From: an uncultured Clostridia bacterium
GTDB lineage: Bacteria; Bacillota; Clostridia; Lachnospirales; CAG-274
Length of the DNA stretch: 64,000 nucleotides
Direction: 5' to 3'
Assembly: GCA_944384235.1 (NCBI GenBank)
Contig: CALWSP010000021.1
Location: 1-64,000 of the forward strand
Shown here: in pieces, positions 24,642 to 33,498 of the stretch
How positions within the stretch are numbered: position 1 is the stretch's first letter
Layout of the letters: the number at the start of each line of letters is the position of its first letter
Position numbers and translations under genes: made by a program
The notes under the pieces: model-generated
Seen by the model: the letters and a program-made list of their open reading frames with translations, nothing else
The model's database searches: none
Told to the model about the DNA's origin: nothing

Positions 24642-25832
24642 ATGGCTTTATTAAATTTTGATGCAAAGAAGTGTAATCTTTGCGGGTTTTGTATTAAAAA
24701 ATGTCCTTTTGACGCTCTTTCTATGTTAGCTAGTGGAATTGATGTGAACGAAAAGTGCAGAATGTGTGGCGTTTGTGTTAGAACTTGCCCAGAGGGGGCT
24801 ATTAGGTTTGAGCAAAAGGCTGGAGAGGTTGACAAAAGCAAATGGAACGACATTTTAGTTTTTTGTGAAGTTGAAAAGGGAGAGGCTCACAAAGTTGTTT
24901 TTGAGCTTATTGGCGAGGCTAAAAGGCTTGCTAAAGTTAAAGGATACAATGTTAATGTTGTTATTGTTGGAGAAGAGGGTTTAGAAAAAATTGCCAACGA
25001 ACTTTTAGAATATGGTGTTAGCAAGGTTTACATTTACGAGCATAAGGCTTTTAAGGGCTTTAGAGCTGACAATTACGCTGACGCTTTAGCTGACTGTATT
25101 TCTAGCACTAAGCCATCTGTTGTTCTTATTGGCGCTACTGCTATTGGAAGGTCTATTGCTCCAAGGTTATCTACTAGGTTTCACACTGGTTTAACTGCCG
25201 ACTGCACAAAGCTTGAAATGAGAGAAAATTCTGACCTTGTTCAAATTAGGCCTGCTTTTGGCGGAAACATTATGGCTCAAATTCTTATCTCTAACTCTAG
25301 GCCTCAGTTTGCAACTGTTAGATACAAGGTTATGGAAAATGCTAAAAAAGTTGAAAAGCCTTTTGGCGAAATTATTAAGTGCGAAGTTTCAGAGGACCTT
25401 GTTAAGTCTAGAATTTTTGTTGAAAAAATTGAAGAAATTAGCAAGGAAAAAACTATTGAGGAAGAAGATGTTTTAGTTGTTTGTGGCAGAGGTGTTAAAA
25501 ACAAAAGCGAGCTTGACTTAATTTACGAACTTGCTAACTTACTTGGCGGGCAAGTGGCTTTTACTAGGCCTATGGTTGAGGCTGGTTTTGGCACAAGCGA
25601 CAAGCAAATTGGGCTTTCTGGCAGAACTGTTAAGCCAAAGTTGATGATTACTATTGGAGTTTCTGGGGCTATTCAATTTAGTGCTTGCATTAAGGGAAGC
25701 GAGTGTGTTGTGGCTATTAACAGTGACAAAAACGCACCTATATTTAAAAACGCCAACTATTGTGTTGTGGAAGATTTTAACAACGTTATTCCTAAATTAA
25801 TTGAAAGAATTAAAAGAGGAGGTGAGGCATAA
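24642..25832 (+). CDS. etfA: Electron transfer flavoprotein alpha subunit with N-terminal ferredoxin domain
   Basis: 396 residues. Two 4Fe-4S motifs at the N-terminus, CNLCGFCIKKC (Cys11, 14, 17, 21) and CRMCGVCVRTC (Cys39, 42, 45, 49), are fused to a complete EtfA. The C-terminal FAD domain shows VVCGRGVKN, GFGTSDKQIGLSGRTV and GVSGAIQFSACI. The ferredoxin extension is typical of confurcating lactate dehydrogenase LctC and related complexes and would receive electrons from ferredoxin. It starts three bases after etfB and its TAA shares the A with the next ATG. Confidence 0.92.
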   Translation: MALLNFDAKKCNLCGFCIKKCPFDALSMLASGIDVNEKCRMCGVCVRTCPEGAIRFEQKAGEVDKSKWNDILVFCEVEKGEAHKVVFELIGEAKRLAKVKGYNVNVVIVGEEGLEKIANELLEYGVSKVYIYEHKAFKGFRADNYADALADCISSTKPSVVLIGATAIGRSIAPRLSTRFHTGLTADCTKLEMRENSDLVQIRPAFGGNIMAQILISNSRPQFATVRYKVMENAKKVEKPFGEIIKCEVSEDLVKSRIFVEKIEEISKEKTIEEEDVLVVCGRGVKNKSELDLIYELANLLGGQVAFTRPMVEAGFGTSDKQIGLSGRTVKPKLMITIGVSGAIQFSACIKGSECVVAINSDKNAPIFKNANYCVVEDFNNVIPKLIERIKRGGEA

Positions 25833-27256
25833 TGCCTTTTCCGTACAACAAAGTTTTAGACGAGGACATTAAAAAGATTATAAGTGTGACAGATGAAAAA
25901 AGGGTTTTTGTTGGAGATGAAATTAGGGAAGAATTTTATCACGATGAAATGCCTGAATATGGTATGTATGCACCTGAAGTGTATGTTGAGGCTATTAGCA
26001 CAAAGGAAGTTTCTGAAATTATGAAGCTTTGTTACAAAAGGAACATTCCTGTTACTGTTAGAGGGGCTGGCACTGGTTTAGCTGGCGGGGCTACTTGCAA
26101 ATATGGCGGAATTATGCTCTCTATTATGCAAATGAACAAAATTTACGAAGTTGACAAGGAGAATATGTCAATTACTGTTCAGCCAGGTGCTTTATTATGT
26201 GATGTGGCTGATGTTGTTAGCCAGGCTGGGCTTTTTTACCCGCCTGACCCAGGGGAGAGAACTGCTTCTATTGGCGGAACTGTGATTACAAACGCTGGTG
26301 GTATGAAAGCGGTTAGATACGGCGTTACTAGAGATTATGTTAGGTGTTTAGAGGCTGTTTTGCCTGACGGAGAAATTGTTAGATTTTCTTCTAATGTTGT
26401 TAAAAACACCACTGGTTTTGACATTAAAGACCTTGTTGTTGGCTCAGAGGGAACTTTATGTGTTGTTACTGAAATTACTCTTAAGCTTATTATGCCACCA
26501 AAAATAAGCAGAACTCTTGTTATGGCTTTTGACGAAATTGAGCCTTGTATTGAAACTGTTCCAAAGCTATTACAACAAGCTTTTATTCCAACTGCTATTG
26601 AGTTTTTAGAAAGAGAGCTTTTAGAAATTGTTGAAAGGTGTTTAAACAAGCCTTTCCCTGTTGTTGAGGGAAAATCTTTCCTTATTGTTATGTATGACGC
26701 TAACAACCAAGAAGAGATGGACTTTTGCATTGAAAGAGCTTGCAACTTAGCTATTGAAATGGGCGCTTTAGATGTTAAAATTTGCAACACTCAAGAAAGA
26801 ATTGCCTCTGTTTGGTCTGTTAGAGCGAGCATTTTAGAGGGTATGAAAGCTGACAGTGACGCTCAAGAAGAATGTGATGTTGTTGTGCCTAGAGCTAAAA
26901 TTGCTGAGTTTGTTAAAAGTGCTAAAAAAATTGGACAAAAATACAGCATAAGAGTTATTGTGTGTGGACACGCTGGCGATGGAAACATACACACTGAGCT
27001 TTTAAGGCAGAATTTAAGCGACGAAGTTTGGGAGAAAAACACAAAAGAATGTCTTAGAGAGTTATATCAAAAAAGCAAGGAGCTTGGAGGGCAACTTTCT
27101 GGCGAGCACGGAATTGGAAACGGAAGAATTGAGCAGTTTGAGGAGTTTATTGGACAGAGAATATACAAGCTACACAAAGATATTAAGCTTGCTTTTGACG
27201 AGAAATTGATTTTAAACCCTGGAAAGGTTATTGAGGTGGAACATTATGATAAATAA
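25832..27256 (+). CDS. lctD: FAD-linked 2-hydroxyacid (probably D-lactate) dehydrogenase
   Basis: 474-residue VAO/GlcD-type flavoprotein. The FAD-binding domain has VTVRGAGTGLAGGATC and PPDPGERTASIGGTV; the C-terminal substrate domain has CGHAGDGNIHTEL and GQLSGEHGIGNGR. It fits LctD, which oxidises lactate to pyruvate and passes electrons to the EtfAB partner. Glycolate or 2-hydroxyglutarate as substrate cannot be excluded from sequence. It overlaps etfA by one base and the following carrier by 11, so the four genes are translationally coupled. Confidence 0.85.
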   Translation: MPFPYNKVLDEDIKKIISVTDEKRVFVGDEIREEFYHDEMPEYGMYAPEVYVEAISTKEVSEIMKLCYKRNIPVTVRGAGTGLAGGATCKYGGIMLSIMQMNKIYEVDKENMSITVQPGALLCDVADVVSQAGLFYPPDPGERTASIGGTVITNAGGMKAVRYGVTRDYVRCLEAVLPDGEIVRFSSNVVKNTTGFDIKDLVVGSEGTLCVVTEITLKLIMPPKISRTLVMAFDEIEPCIETVPKLLQQAFIPTAIEFLERELLEIVERCLNKPFPVVEGKSFLIVMYDANNQEEMDFCIERACNLAIEMGALDVKICNTQERIASVWSVRASILEGMKADSDAQEECDVVVPRAKIAEFVKSAKKIGQKYSIRVIVCGHAGDGNIHTELLRQNLSDEVWEKNTKECLRELYQKSKELGGQLSGEHGIGNGRIEQFEEFIGQRIYKLHKDIKLAFDEKLILNPGKVIEVEHYDK

Positions 27257-28391
27257 GGACAAAATGCCACTTGCTATGGGCATTGCTTTTGTTGCTTTTA
27301 CAACACAGTTTGGCGGAGGGTTTGCTTCTGGAAACCAACTTTTTCAATATTTTTTAGATTACGGAATTTGGTCCCTTATTATGCCTGTTATTGCTCAGGG
27401 GCTTTTAGCTTTGTATTTTTGGTTTGGGCTTAGGCACGCATACAAGCACAAAACTTACGACTACAAGAGTTTTTCTGACAGTTTTTACGGGAAGTTTAAA
27501 GGGCTTTTCTCTAATTTGTTTGAAGTTGTTTACATTATTTTAATTGGCACTGCAACTTCTGCTTCTTTTGCAACTGGCGGGGCAACTTTAGCTTTACTTG
27601 TTAAAATGCCTTATATAGTTTCAACTATTTTAGTTGCTCTTTTTATTCTTATTGTTGTTATGTATGGCACAGACATTGTTAGAAAGTGTGCTTCAACGTT
27701 ATCTGTTCTTATTATTGTTGGACTTTTATTAGTTATTGTGCCTAACATTTTTAAGCAATGGGACAAGATTGTTGAAAACTTTGGGTTAATGGCTGGAGGA
27801 GAGATACCTATTAGTTCAAGCCAAAGCGGGACTTTTTCATCTGCTCTTTACAAGGCTATTTTATATTTCCTTTTCCAGCTTGCATCTGTTGGGCTTATGT
27901 ATCAGCACGTTAAAAACTGCGAAAACAAAAAGCAAATTAACAGGGCTGGTATATACATTTTCTTAGTGAACACATTTACTATGGTTTTAACTATTTTAGG
28001 GCTTTTTGCCATTGTGTTTTCTAAGGGCCTTGTTAGCAACGGAAAGTTAATTGAAATTCCTATGATTTTATTTGTTCAAGAGGGTGTTGGAGCTGTTGTT
28101 TTAAAGCCTATTATTTCTATTTTAATTATTCTTGGCTCTGTTTCAACTGGTGTGAATTTAATTGATGGAATTGTGGCTAGATGTGTTAACGCTTTTTGCA
28201 AAGAGCAAAGCAAAAAGGCAAACTTCTCTTTTGCTTTACTCTTTACTATATTTGCTCTTTTAGTTGCCCAAACAGGGCTTGGAAACATTGTTAAAATTGG
28301 CTACAAGTGGCTTGGCATTGCAACTTTTATTGCTGTTTTTCTGCCTTACACTTTTAGAATGTTTTACTGTTTAAAGAAAAAATGTATTTAG
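27246..28391 (+). CDS. YkvI-like membrane carrier protein
   Basis: 381 residues with about ten hydrophobic helices. The N-terminal TTQFGGGFASGNQLFQYF matches the conserved G-x-GFASG-Q pattern of the YkvI family, distantly related to APC-type transporters; no substrate is known to me. ATG 27246 follows GAGGTGG and lies inside the lctD end. Its tight coupling to lactate dehydrogenase genes suggests import of lactate or another 2-hydroxyacid, or export of a product; this is inference from position. Its stop overlaps by four bases the stop of the convergent PHP gene. Confidence 0.75.
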   Translation: MINKDKMPLAMGIAFVAFTTQFGGGFASGNQLFQYFLDYGIWSLIMPVIAQGLLALYFWFGLRHAYKHKTYDYKSFSDSFYGKFKGLFSNLFEVVYIILIGTATSASFATGGATLALLVKMPYIVSTILVALFILIVVMYGTDIVRKCASTLSVLIIVGLLLVIVPNIFKQWDKIVENFGLMAGGEIPISSSQSGTFSSALYKAILYFLFQLASVGLMYQHVKNCENKKQINRAGIYIFLVNTFTMVLTILGLFAIVFSKGLVSNGKLIEIPMILFVQEGVGAVVLKPIISILIILGSVSTGVNLIDGIVARCVNAFCKEQSKKANFSFALLFTIFALLVAQTGLGNIVKIGYKWLGIATFIAVFLPYTFRMFYCLKKKCI

Positions 28392-29191
28392 TTTAATTTA
28401 TGGAAAATTGGCTCTAGATTTTTAAATGTTGTTATATATTTAAAGTCTAGAGCTTTTAAAATGGAATAGGCTTTTTCTACATCTTTACCTACATCTTCAA
28501 CTTTATGGCTATCTGAACCAACTGTTATTATTTCGCCGCCAAAAGATTTATAGGCTTTTATTATATCTAGCTGGGGGTAGGTGGAGTTAATGTTATATCT
28601 AAAGCCTGAAGTGTTAATTTCTATGCCTTTATTTTTTGAAATTAAAGTTTTTAAAATTGTGTCTATAAGCTCTTTATAGTCTTTATAAAAAAGGCTATTA
28701 TCTTCATAGGTGCCATACCTTGAAATATAGTCTAAATGGCCGTGGACACAAAAGTTTTCTATTGAAGAAATGTTTTCTAAAATGTCTAAAAAATATGTTT
28801 TATAGGCGTTAGATTTAGTTTTGTTTGAAAAAAATTTTTTTCTATCATAATAGTGGTCTAAGCCTTTTGTTTGGTGGGCTGAGCCTATTATAAAATCAAA
28901 ATTATTTTCTTTTGTTATTAGCTCTATTTCTGATTTTTTGCTATGGTCTAGACCTATTTCTACTCCTATTGAAATGTCTATTTTATTTTTATATTTTTCT
29001 TTTAAATTTTCTAGTGTTAAAAAATATTTTTTAAAGTCTATTATTTCATAATATTTTTTATTAAAATCTAAATGGTCTGTTATTGAAATTGAATTTAAGT
29101 TTTTATTTATTGCTTTTTCAACAACTTTTTCTATTTTTGCCTCGCTATCCATTGAAAAAGATGTGTGCAAGTGATAGTCTATTAAATACAT
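28388..29191 (-). CDS. PHP-domain phosphatase, histidinol-phosphatase (HisJ/HisK) type
   Basis: 267 residues. Metal-binding motifs of the PHP family are visible: DYHLHTSFSMDS (His7, His9), SITDHLDF, VHGHLDYISRYG and VGSDSHKVEDVG. The spacing is that of HisJ-type histidinol-phosphatases, which remove phosphate from histidinol phosphate. No other his gene is adjacent, so a different phosphoester is possible. I start at ATG 29191, which follows GGAGGGG; an earlier in-frame ATG at 29221 has no RBS. AT-rich codon use (AAT, GAT, TAT) sets it apart from its neighbours. Confidence 0.82.
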   Translation of the reverse strand: MYLIDYHLHTSFSMDSEAKIEKVVEKAINKNLNSISITDHLDFNKKYYEIIDFKKYFLTLENLKEKYKNKIDISIGVEIGLDHSKKSEIELITKENNFDFIIGSAHQTKGLDHYYDRKKFFSNKTKSNAYKTYFLDILENISSIENFCVHGHLDYISRYGTYEDNSLFYKDYKELIDTILKTLISKNKGIEINTSGFRYNINSTYPQLDIIKAYKSFGGEIITVGSDSHKVEDVGKDVEKAYSILKALDFKYITTFKNLEPIFHKLN

Positions 29192-29278
29192 AAAACCCCT
29201 CCTTTTTTTAAAATATAGCATTAAAAGGAAAAAATGTCAATTTTATTAAATTTTGGTTAAATTTTTGTAGAATTTTGC

Positions 29279-29307
29279 TTGATTTTAAGTTTTCTTTTTG
29301 TTATGAT
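29279..29307 (+). promoter_or_regulatory. Promoter of the Na/phosphate transporter gene
   Basis: TTGATT (29279-29284) and TATGAT (29302-29307) are 17 bases apart, 37 bases before the start codon. Confidence 0.55.
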
Positions 29308-29344
29308 TATTTATGATAAATTTTTTATTTTTGGAGGATAAACT

Positions 29345-30979
29345 ATGGATTATTTAGCTATGGTTACTGGCCTTTGCGGTGGCCTTGGTCTTTTCCTTTA
29401 CGGTATGCACGTTATGGCTAGTGGTTTGCAAAAAACTGCTGGTGGTAATATGAAAAGGCTTTTGGAAATGCTTACTAAAAACAAGTATATAGGCATTTTA
29501 GTGGGTGCTTTAGTTACAGCTATTATTCAAAGTAGTTCTGCTACAACTGTTATGGTGGTTGGTTTTGTAAACGCTGGACTTATGAACCTTACTCAGGCTG
29601 TTGGCATTATTATGGGCGCTAACATTGGTACTACAATTACTAGCTGGCTTGTTTCATCTGCCGAGTTTTTACAAACTGACACTCTTGCACCTATTGCTAT
29701 TTTCTTTGGTGCAGCTATGCTTCTTTTTGCTAAAAAGGCTAAGCACAGAGATATTGGCGAAATTATTATTGGTTTTGGTGCTTTATTTATTGGTATTGAA
29801 ATGATGTCTTCTGGCGTTGCTCCTTTAAGCGAGCTTGAAGGCTTTAAAGAAATTTTTAAGGAGTTTGGTAGAAACCCTGTTCTTGGAATTTTAGTTGGTA
29901 CTTTTGTTACTGCTCTTATTCAAAGTAGTTCCGCTTCTGTTGGTATTTTAATTGCTTTAGCTCACAATGGCCTTGTTACTTTTGACTCTGCTGTTTACAT
30001 TATTATGGGACAAAACATTGGTACTTGTGCTACTGCTTTATTATCTAGCCTTGGTGCTAGCAAAAACGCTAAGGGTGCAGCTTATATTCACCTTTTATTT
30101 AACGTTATTGGTAGCGTTATTTTTAGTATTGTGGCTGTTATATTCTTTAAGATTAACCCTGAAATTGGACAGAGAACTATTAACGAATTTTGGATTAGTA
30201 TTGTTCACACTAGTTTTAATGTTGCTAACACTATTATTATGATTCCTTTCTCTTCTGTTCTTGTTAAAATAGCAGAATTTTTATGTAATGCTAAAAAGGT
30301 TACTGACGATGAAAGCGAAGTTTTACACCTTGACGACAGAATTTTAAACACTCCTAGCATTGCTATTATTAACTGTGGAAAAGAAATTGTTCACCTTGCT
30401 AATTTAGCTAAGAAAAACCTTGTTTTATCTTTTGACGCAGTTCTTAACAAAGACAAAAAAGCTATTGAAAAGATTTTTGAAAGAGAAGAAAAAATTGACA
30501 ACTTAACAAAATATATCACTCAATATTTAGTTAAAATTTGCGACACTGACATTACTAGCGAAGAAAACGACTACATTACAAGCCTTTTCCACACTGTTCA
30601 CGACATTGAAAGAATGGGCGACCACTGTGAAAACTTAGCTGAGTTTGCTCAAAACCTTATTGAAGACAACTTAGATTTTTCTGAAAGTGGAAAAAACGAG
30701 CTTAAAGATATGTTTGACGAGGCTAAAAAGTGTGTTGAAAACTCTATTTCTGCTTTTGAAAACGGCGACATTAAAGACGCTCAAGCTGTTATTAGAGAAG
30801 AAGAGAGAATTGACAACCTTGAAAAAACTCTTAGACAAAAGCACATTGAAAGGCTTTCTAAAAACCAATGTAGCCCTTTAGTTGGTGTTATTTACCTTGA
30901 CATTGTGACTAATGTTGAAAGAATTTCTGACCTTGCTTTAAACGTTGCTCAAGCAGTTATTAAAAACAAAACTGTGTAA
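29345..30979 (+). CDS. Na+/phosphate cotransporter with C-terminal PhoU-like domain
   Basis: 544 residues. Two inverted Na/Pi repeats carry the QSSSA signature: IIQSSSATTVMVVGF near residue 58 and LIQSSSASVGILIAL near residue 191, in about nine membrane helices. From roughly residue 340 a soluble PhoU-like helical domain follows (IVHLANLAKKN, DIERMGDHCENLAEFAQN, VERISDLALNVAQ). Imports phosphate driven by sodium, with the PhoU part likely regulatory. The ATG follows GGAGG. Single-gene unit with its own promoter and terminator. Confidence 0.92.
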   Translation: MDYLAMVTGLCGGLGLFLYGMHVMASGLQKTAGGNMKRLLEMLTKNKYIGILVGALVTAIIQSSSATTVMVVGFVNAGLMNLTQAVGIIMGANIGTTITSWLVSSAEFLQTDTLAPIAIFFGAAMLLFAKKAKHRDIGEIIIGFGALFIGIEMMSSGVAPLSELEGFKEIFKEFGRNPVLGILVGTFVTALIQSSSASVGILIALAHNGLVTFDSAVYIIMGQNIGTCATALLSSLGASKNAKGAAYIHLLFNVIGSVIFSIVAVIFFKINPEIGQRTINEFWISIVHTSFNVANTIIMIPFSSVLVKIAEFLCNAKKVTDDESEVLHLDDRILNTPSIAIINCGKEIVHLANLAKKNLVLSFDAVLNKDKKAIEKIFEREEKIDNLTKYITQYLVKICDTDITSEENDYITSLFHTVHDIERMGDHCENLAEFAQNLIEDNLDFSESGKNELKDMFDEAKKCVENSISAFENGDIKDAQAVIREEERIDNLEKTLRQKHIERLSKNQCSPLVGVIYLDIVTNVERISDLALNVAQAVIKNKTV

Positions 30980-31020
30980 GTTTATGAGGCAAGAATGTAT
31001 AATTATTAATTAAAATTTTA

Positions 31021-31049
31021 AAAAGAGCCTTTTAATCGGCTCTTTTTTT
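31021..31049 (+). terminator. Terminator after the Na/phosphate transporter gene
   Basis: AAAAGAGCC (31021-31029) and GGCTCTTTT (31038-31046) form a perfect nine-pair stem with an eight-base loop and T-run to 31049. Confidence 0.85.
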
Positions 31050-31050
31050 C

Positions 31051-31079
31051 TTGACTAATTTATAAAAATTTGTTATTAT
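31051..31079 (+). promoter_or_regulatory. Promoter of the amino-acid ABC transporter operon
   Basis: TTGACT (31051-31056) and TATTAT (31074-31079) are 17 bases apart. The -35 box begins two bases after the previous terminator T-run. Confidence 0.7.
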
Positions 31080-31123
31080 TATTTAAAGATATTTATATTT
31101 TAAAATTTAAGGAGGAATGTTTT

Positions 31124-31921
31124 ATGAAATTTTCTAAGGTTTGTAGTTTGATTTTAGCTTCTTGTATGTTATTTGGTGCTGTTGGTTGCGGTGGCCAGGA
31201 AAGTGCTGGTGGCGACAACTCTGGAAACCAAAACGGTTTAGTGACTTCTCAAGAAGGAAAGTTAATTTGGGCTACTAACGCTACTTTTGAGCCTTATGAA
31301 TACAAAGAAGGGGACAAGGTTGTTGGCATTGACGCTGAAATTGCTGAGGCTATTGCTACAAAGCTTGGTCTTGAGGCTCAAGTTGAAAATATGGAATTTG
31401 ACGCTATTATTCCATCTGTTGTTTCTGGCAAGGCTGACATTGGAATTGCTGGTATGACTATTACTGACGAAAGACTTAACAACGTGAACTTCTCTGACAC
31501 TTATGTTGAAGCTGGCCAGGCTATTATTGTTAAAAAGGGTTCTGACATTAAAGGCGTTAGCGACTTAGCTGGCAAGGTTGTGGGCGTGCAGAGAGGAACT
31601 GTTGGCGACAGCTATGTATCTGACAGCGCAAATGGCGTGAACGTGGCTTCAGTTGAAAGATTTTCTGCTTGCCCTGACGCTGTACAGTCTTTAATTGCTG
31701 GCAAAATTGACGCTGTTGTTATTGACAACGAGCCTGCTAAAAAAATGACTGAGGGCGTTGACGAGGTTGTTAAGCTTGAAGAAAACCTTACTAGCGAGCA
31801 GTATGCTATTGCTGTTTCTAAGAAAAACGAAGCTCTTTTAAAGGAAATTAACACTATTTTAGGTGAAATGAAGGCTAACGGCGAGCTTCAGGCTATTTTA
31901 GACAAATATTTAAGTGAATAA
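31124..31921 (+). CDS. Amino-acid ABC transporter substrate-binding lipoprotein
   Basis: 265 residues. The signal peptide ends in lipobox GAVGC (Cys22), followed by a Gly/Asn-rich linker. The mature domain begins LIWATNATFEPYEYKEGD and contains VGIDAEIAEAIATKLG, ADIGIAGMTITDERLNNVNF and a VVGVQRGTVGDSYV hinge, all typical of family 3 polar amino-acid binding proteins. ATG 31124 follows AAGGAGG; frames that begin upstream have no RBS. First gene of a three-gene uptake system. The exact amino acid cannot be read. Confidence 0.93.
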   Translation: MKFSKVCSLILASCMLFGAVGCGGQESAGGDNSGNQNGLVTSQEGKLIWATNATFEPYEYKEGDKVVGIDAEIAEAIATKLGLEAQVENMEFDAIIPSVVSGKADIGIAGMTITDERLNNVNFSDTYVEAGQAIIVKKGSDIKGVSDLAGKVVGVQRGTVGDSYVSDSANGVNVASVERFSACPDAVQSLIAGKIDAVVIDNEPAKKMTEGVDEVVKLEENLTSEQYAIAVSKKNEALLKEINTILGEMKANGELQAILDKYLSE

Positions 31922-31958
31922 TTTTAAAGAGGTTAGCCTTTTTAGTTGAGGTCTTGAT

Positions 31959-32738
31959 ATGGAAAATTTAATTTATAATATTGCTAATATATTTACAAGT
32001 GATGAAAATGCAAGGTGGTTTGTTCAAGAGTTAAACAACAACTTCATTGTTGACGACAGATGGACTTGGCTTTTAGACGGCCTTTGGGTTACTGTTAGGC
32101 TTACTTTCTTTTCTTTCATTTTTGGTCTTTTAATTGGTATGGTGATTGCTGTAATTAGAGTTAGTTACGACAAAAAGCAGGACACACCAACCCAAAGCAC
32201 ATCTCAAAAAATTCTTAGGTTTGCTCTTGGCATTTTAAACTTTATTTGCAAGTCTTATTTGAACATTATTCAAGGCACACCTACTATTGTTCAAATTATG
32301 ATTATTTATTTTGTTATTTTAGCTAACTCTACTAACAAAATTGGCGTGGCAACTCTTGGTTTTACAATTAACTCAAGTGCCTATGTTGCTGAAATTATTA
32401 GAGGCGGTATAAACGGCGTTGACAAGGGGCAAATGGAGGCTGGAAGAAGCCTTGGCTTTGGATACATTAGCACTATGGTGTTTATTGTGTTACCTCAGGC
32501 TTTAAAAAGTTCACTTCCTGCCCTTTGCAACGAGCTAGTTGTTCTTTTAAAAGAAACTTCTGTTGCAAATATGGTTGCTTTACAAGATTTATTATCTCAA
32601 GCGTTACTTATTAAAAGCCGTACATACAATGCGTTTTTACCACTTATTGCTGCTGCCATTATTTATTTTGTTATTGTTTCTATACTTAGGTGGTTATCAG
32701 ACCGTCTTGAAAGGAGGTTAAGCTCAGGTGACAGATAA
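31959..32738 (+). CDS. Amino-acid ABC transporter permease (HisM/GlnP type)
   Basis: 259-residue membrane protein with five hydrophobic segments. The permease signature [14 protein letters not shown] and the EAA loop [20 protein letters not shown], followed by [14 protein letters not shown], identify the polar amino-acid group. A 35-residue hydrophilic N-terminal stretch precedes the first helix. It lies between the binding protein and the ATPase and overlaps the ATPase start by 11 bases. Confidence 0.93.
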   Translation: MENLIYNIANIFTSDENARWFVQELNNNFIVDDRWTWLLDGLWVTVRLTFFSFIFGLLIGMVIAVIRVSYDKKQDTPTQSTSQKILRFALGILNFICKSYLNIIQGTPTIVQIMIIYFVILANSTNKIGVATLGFTINSSAYVAEIIRGGINGVDKGQMEAGRSLGFGYISTMVFIVLPQALKSSLPALCNELVVLLKETSVANMVALQDLLSQALLIKSRTYNAFLPLIAAAIIYFVIVSILRWLSDRLERRLSSGDR

Positions 32739-33468
32739 AAAAGCTCTTATTAGAGTTGAAAACCTTACAAAGCAATTTAAAAAGACTAGAGCCCTTGACA
32801 ACGTGAGTAACAACATTTACAACGGCGAGGTTGTTGTTATTATTGGGCCCTCTGGTTCTGGAAAGTCTACTTTCCTTAGATGTTTAAACCTTTTAGAAGT
32901 GCCAACTTCTGGGCATATTTTCTTTGAAGGAATTGACATTACTGACCCTAAAAACAACTTAAACAAGCACAGACAGAAAATGGGAATGGTTTTCCAGCAG
33001 TTTAACCTTTTTCCTCATATGACTATTATGAAAAACCTTACTATTGGACCTATGAAGTTATTAAAAAAGTCTAAAGAAGAAGCTGAGAAAAAGGCTATGG
33101 AGCTACTTGAAAGAGTGGGCCTTGCAAACAGAGCTGACAGTTACCCTAACCAATTATCTGGCGGGCAAAAGCAGAGAATAGCTATTGTGCGTGCTTTATG
33201 TATGGAGCCTGATGTTATGTTATTTGACGAGCCAACTTCTGCTTTAGACCCTGAAATGGTTGGCGAAGTTTTAGAGGTTATGCGTGACTTAGCAAAGGAA
33301 AATATGACGATGGTTGTTGTTACCCACGAAATGGGCTTTGCTAGGGAAGTTGCTTCAAGGGTTGTGTTTATGGAAAATGGAAAAATTATTGAGCAAAACG
33401 AGCCGAAAGAATTTTTTGACAACCCAAAAAGCGAAAGACTTAAAATGTTTTTAGACAAAGTTTTATAA
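32728..33468 (+). CDS. Amino-acid ABC transporter ATP-binding protein (GlnQ type)
   Basis: 246 residues with Walker [10 protein letters not shown] (40-48), Q-loop [12 protein letters not shown], signature [15 protein letters not shown], Walker [14 protein letters not shown] and H-loop [10 protein letters not shown]. The GlnQ/HisP group is recognised by [10 protein letters not shown] and [11 protein letters not shown]. The start is GTG 32728, preceded by GGAGG, within the permease 3' end. Energises the transporter; followed by a shared terminator. Confidence 0.95.
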   Translation: MTDKKALIRVENLTKQFKKTRALDNVSNNIYNGEVVVIIGPSGSGKSTFLRCLNLLEVPTSGHIFFEGIDITDPKNNLNKHRQKMGMVFQQFNLFPHMTIMKNLTIGPMKLLKKSKEEAEKKAMELLERVGLANRADSYPNQLSGGQKQRIAIVRALCMEPDVMLFDEPTSALDPEMVGEVLEVMRDLAKENMTMVVVTHEMGFAREVASRVVFMENGKIIEQNEPKEFFDNPKSERLKMFLDKVL

Positions 33469-33470
33469 AT

Positions 33471-33498
33471 AAAAAAAGCACCATTTGGTGCTTTTTTT
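33471..33498 (+). terminator. Bidirectional terminator between the ABC operon and dacF
   Basis: AAAAGCACC (33474-33482) and GGTGCTTTT (33487-33495) form a nine-pair stem with a four-base loop, A-tract upstream and T-tract downstream. Confidence 0.85.

Noticed and set aside
26335..26790. Minus-strand frame of 151 codons inside the lactate dehydrogenase gene
   Set aside because: Composition mirrors the sense codons (Ser/Leu/Thr-rich), no RBS, and lies wholly within a conserved enzyme gene.
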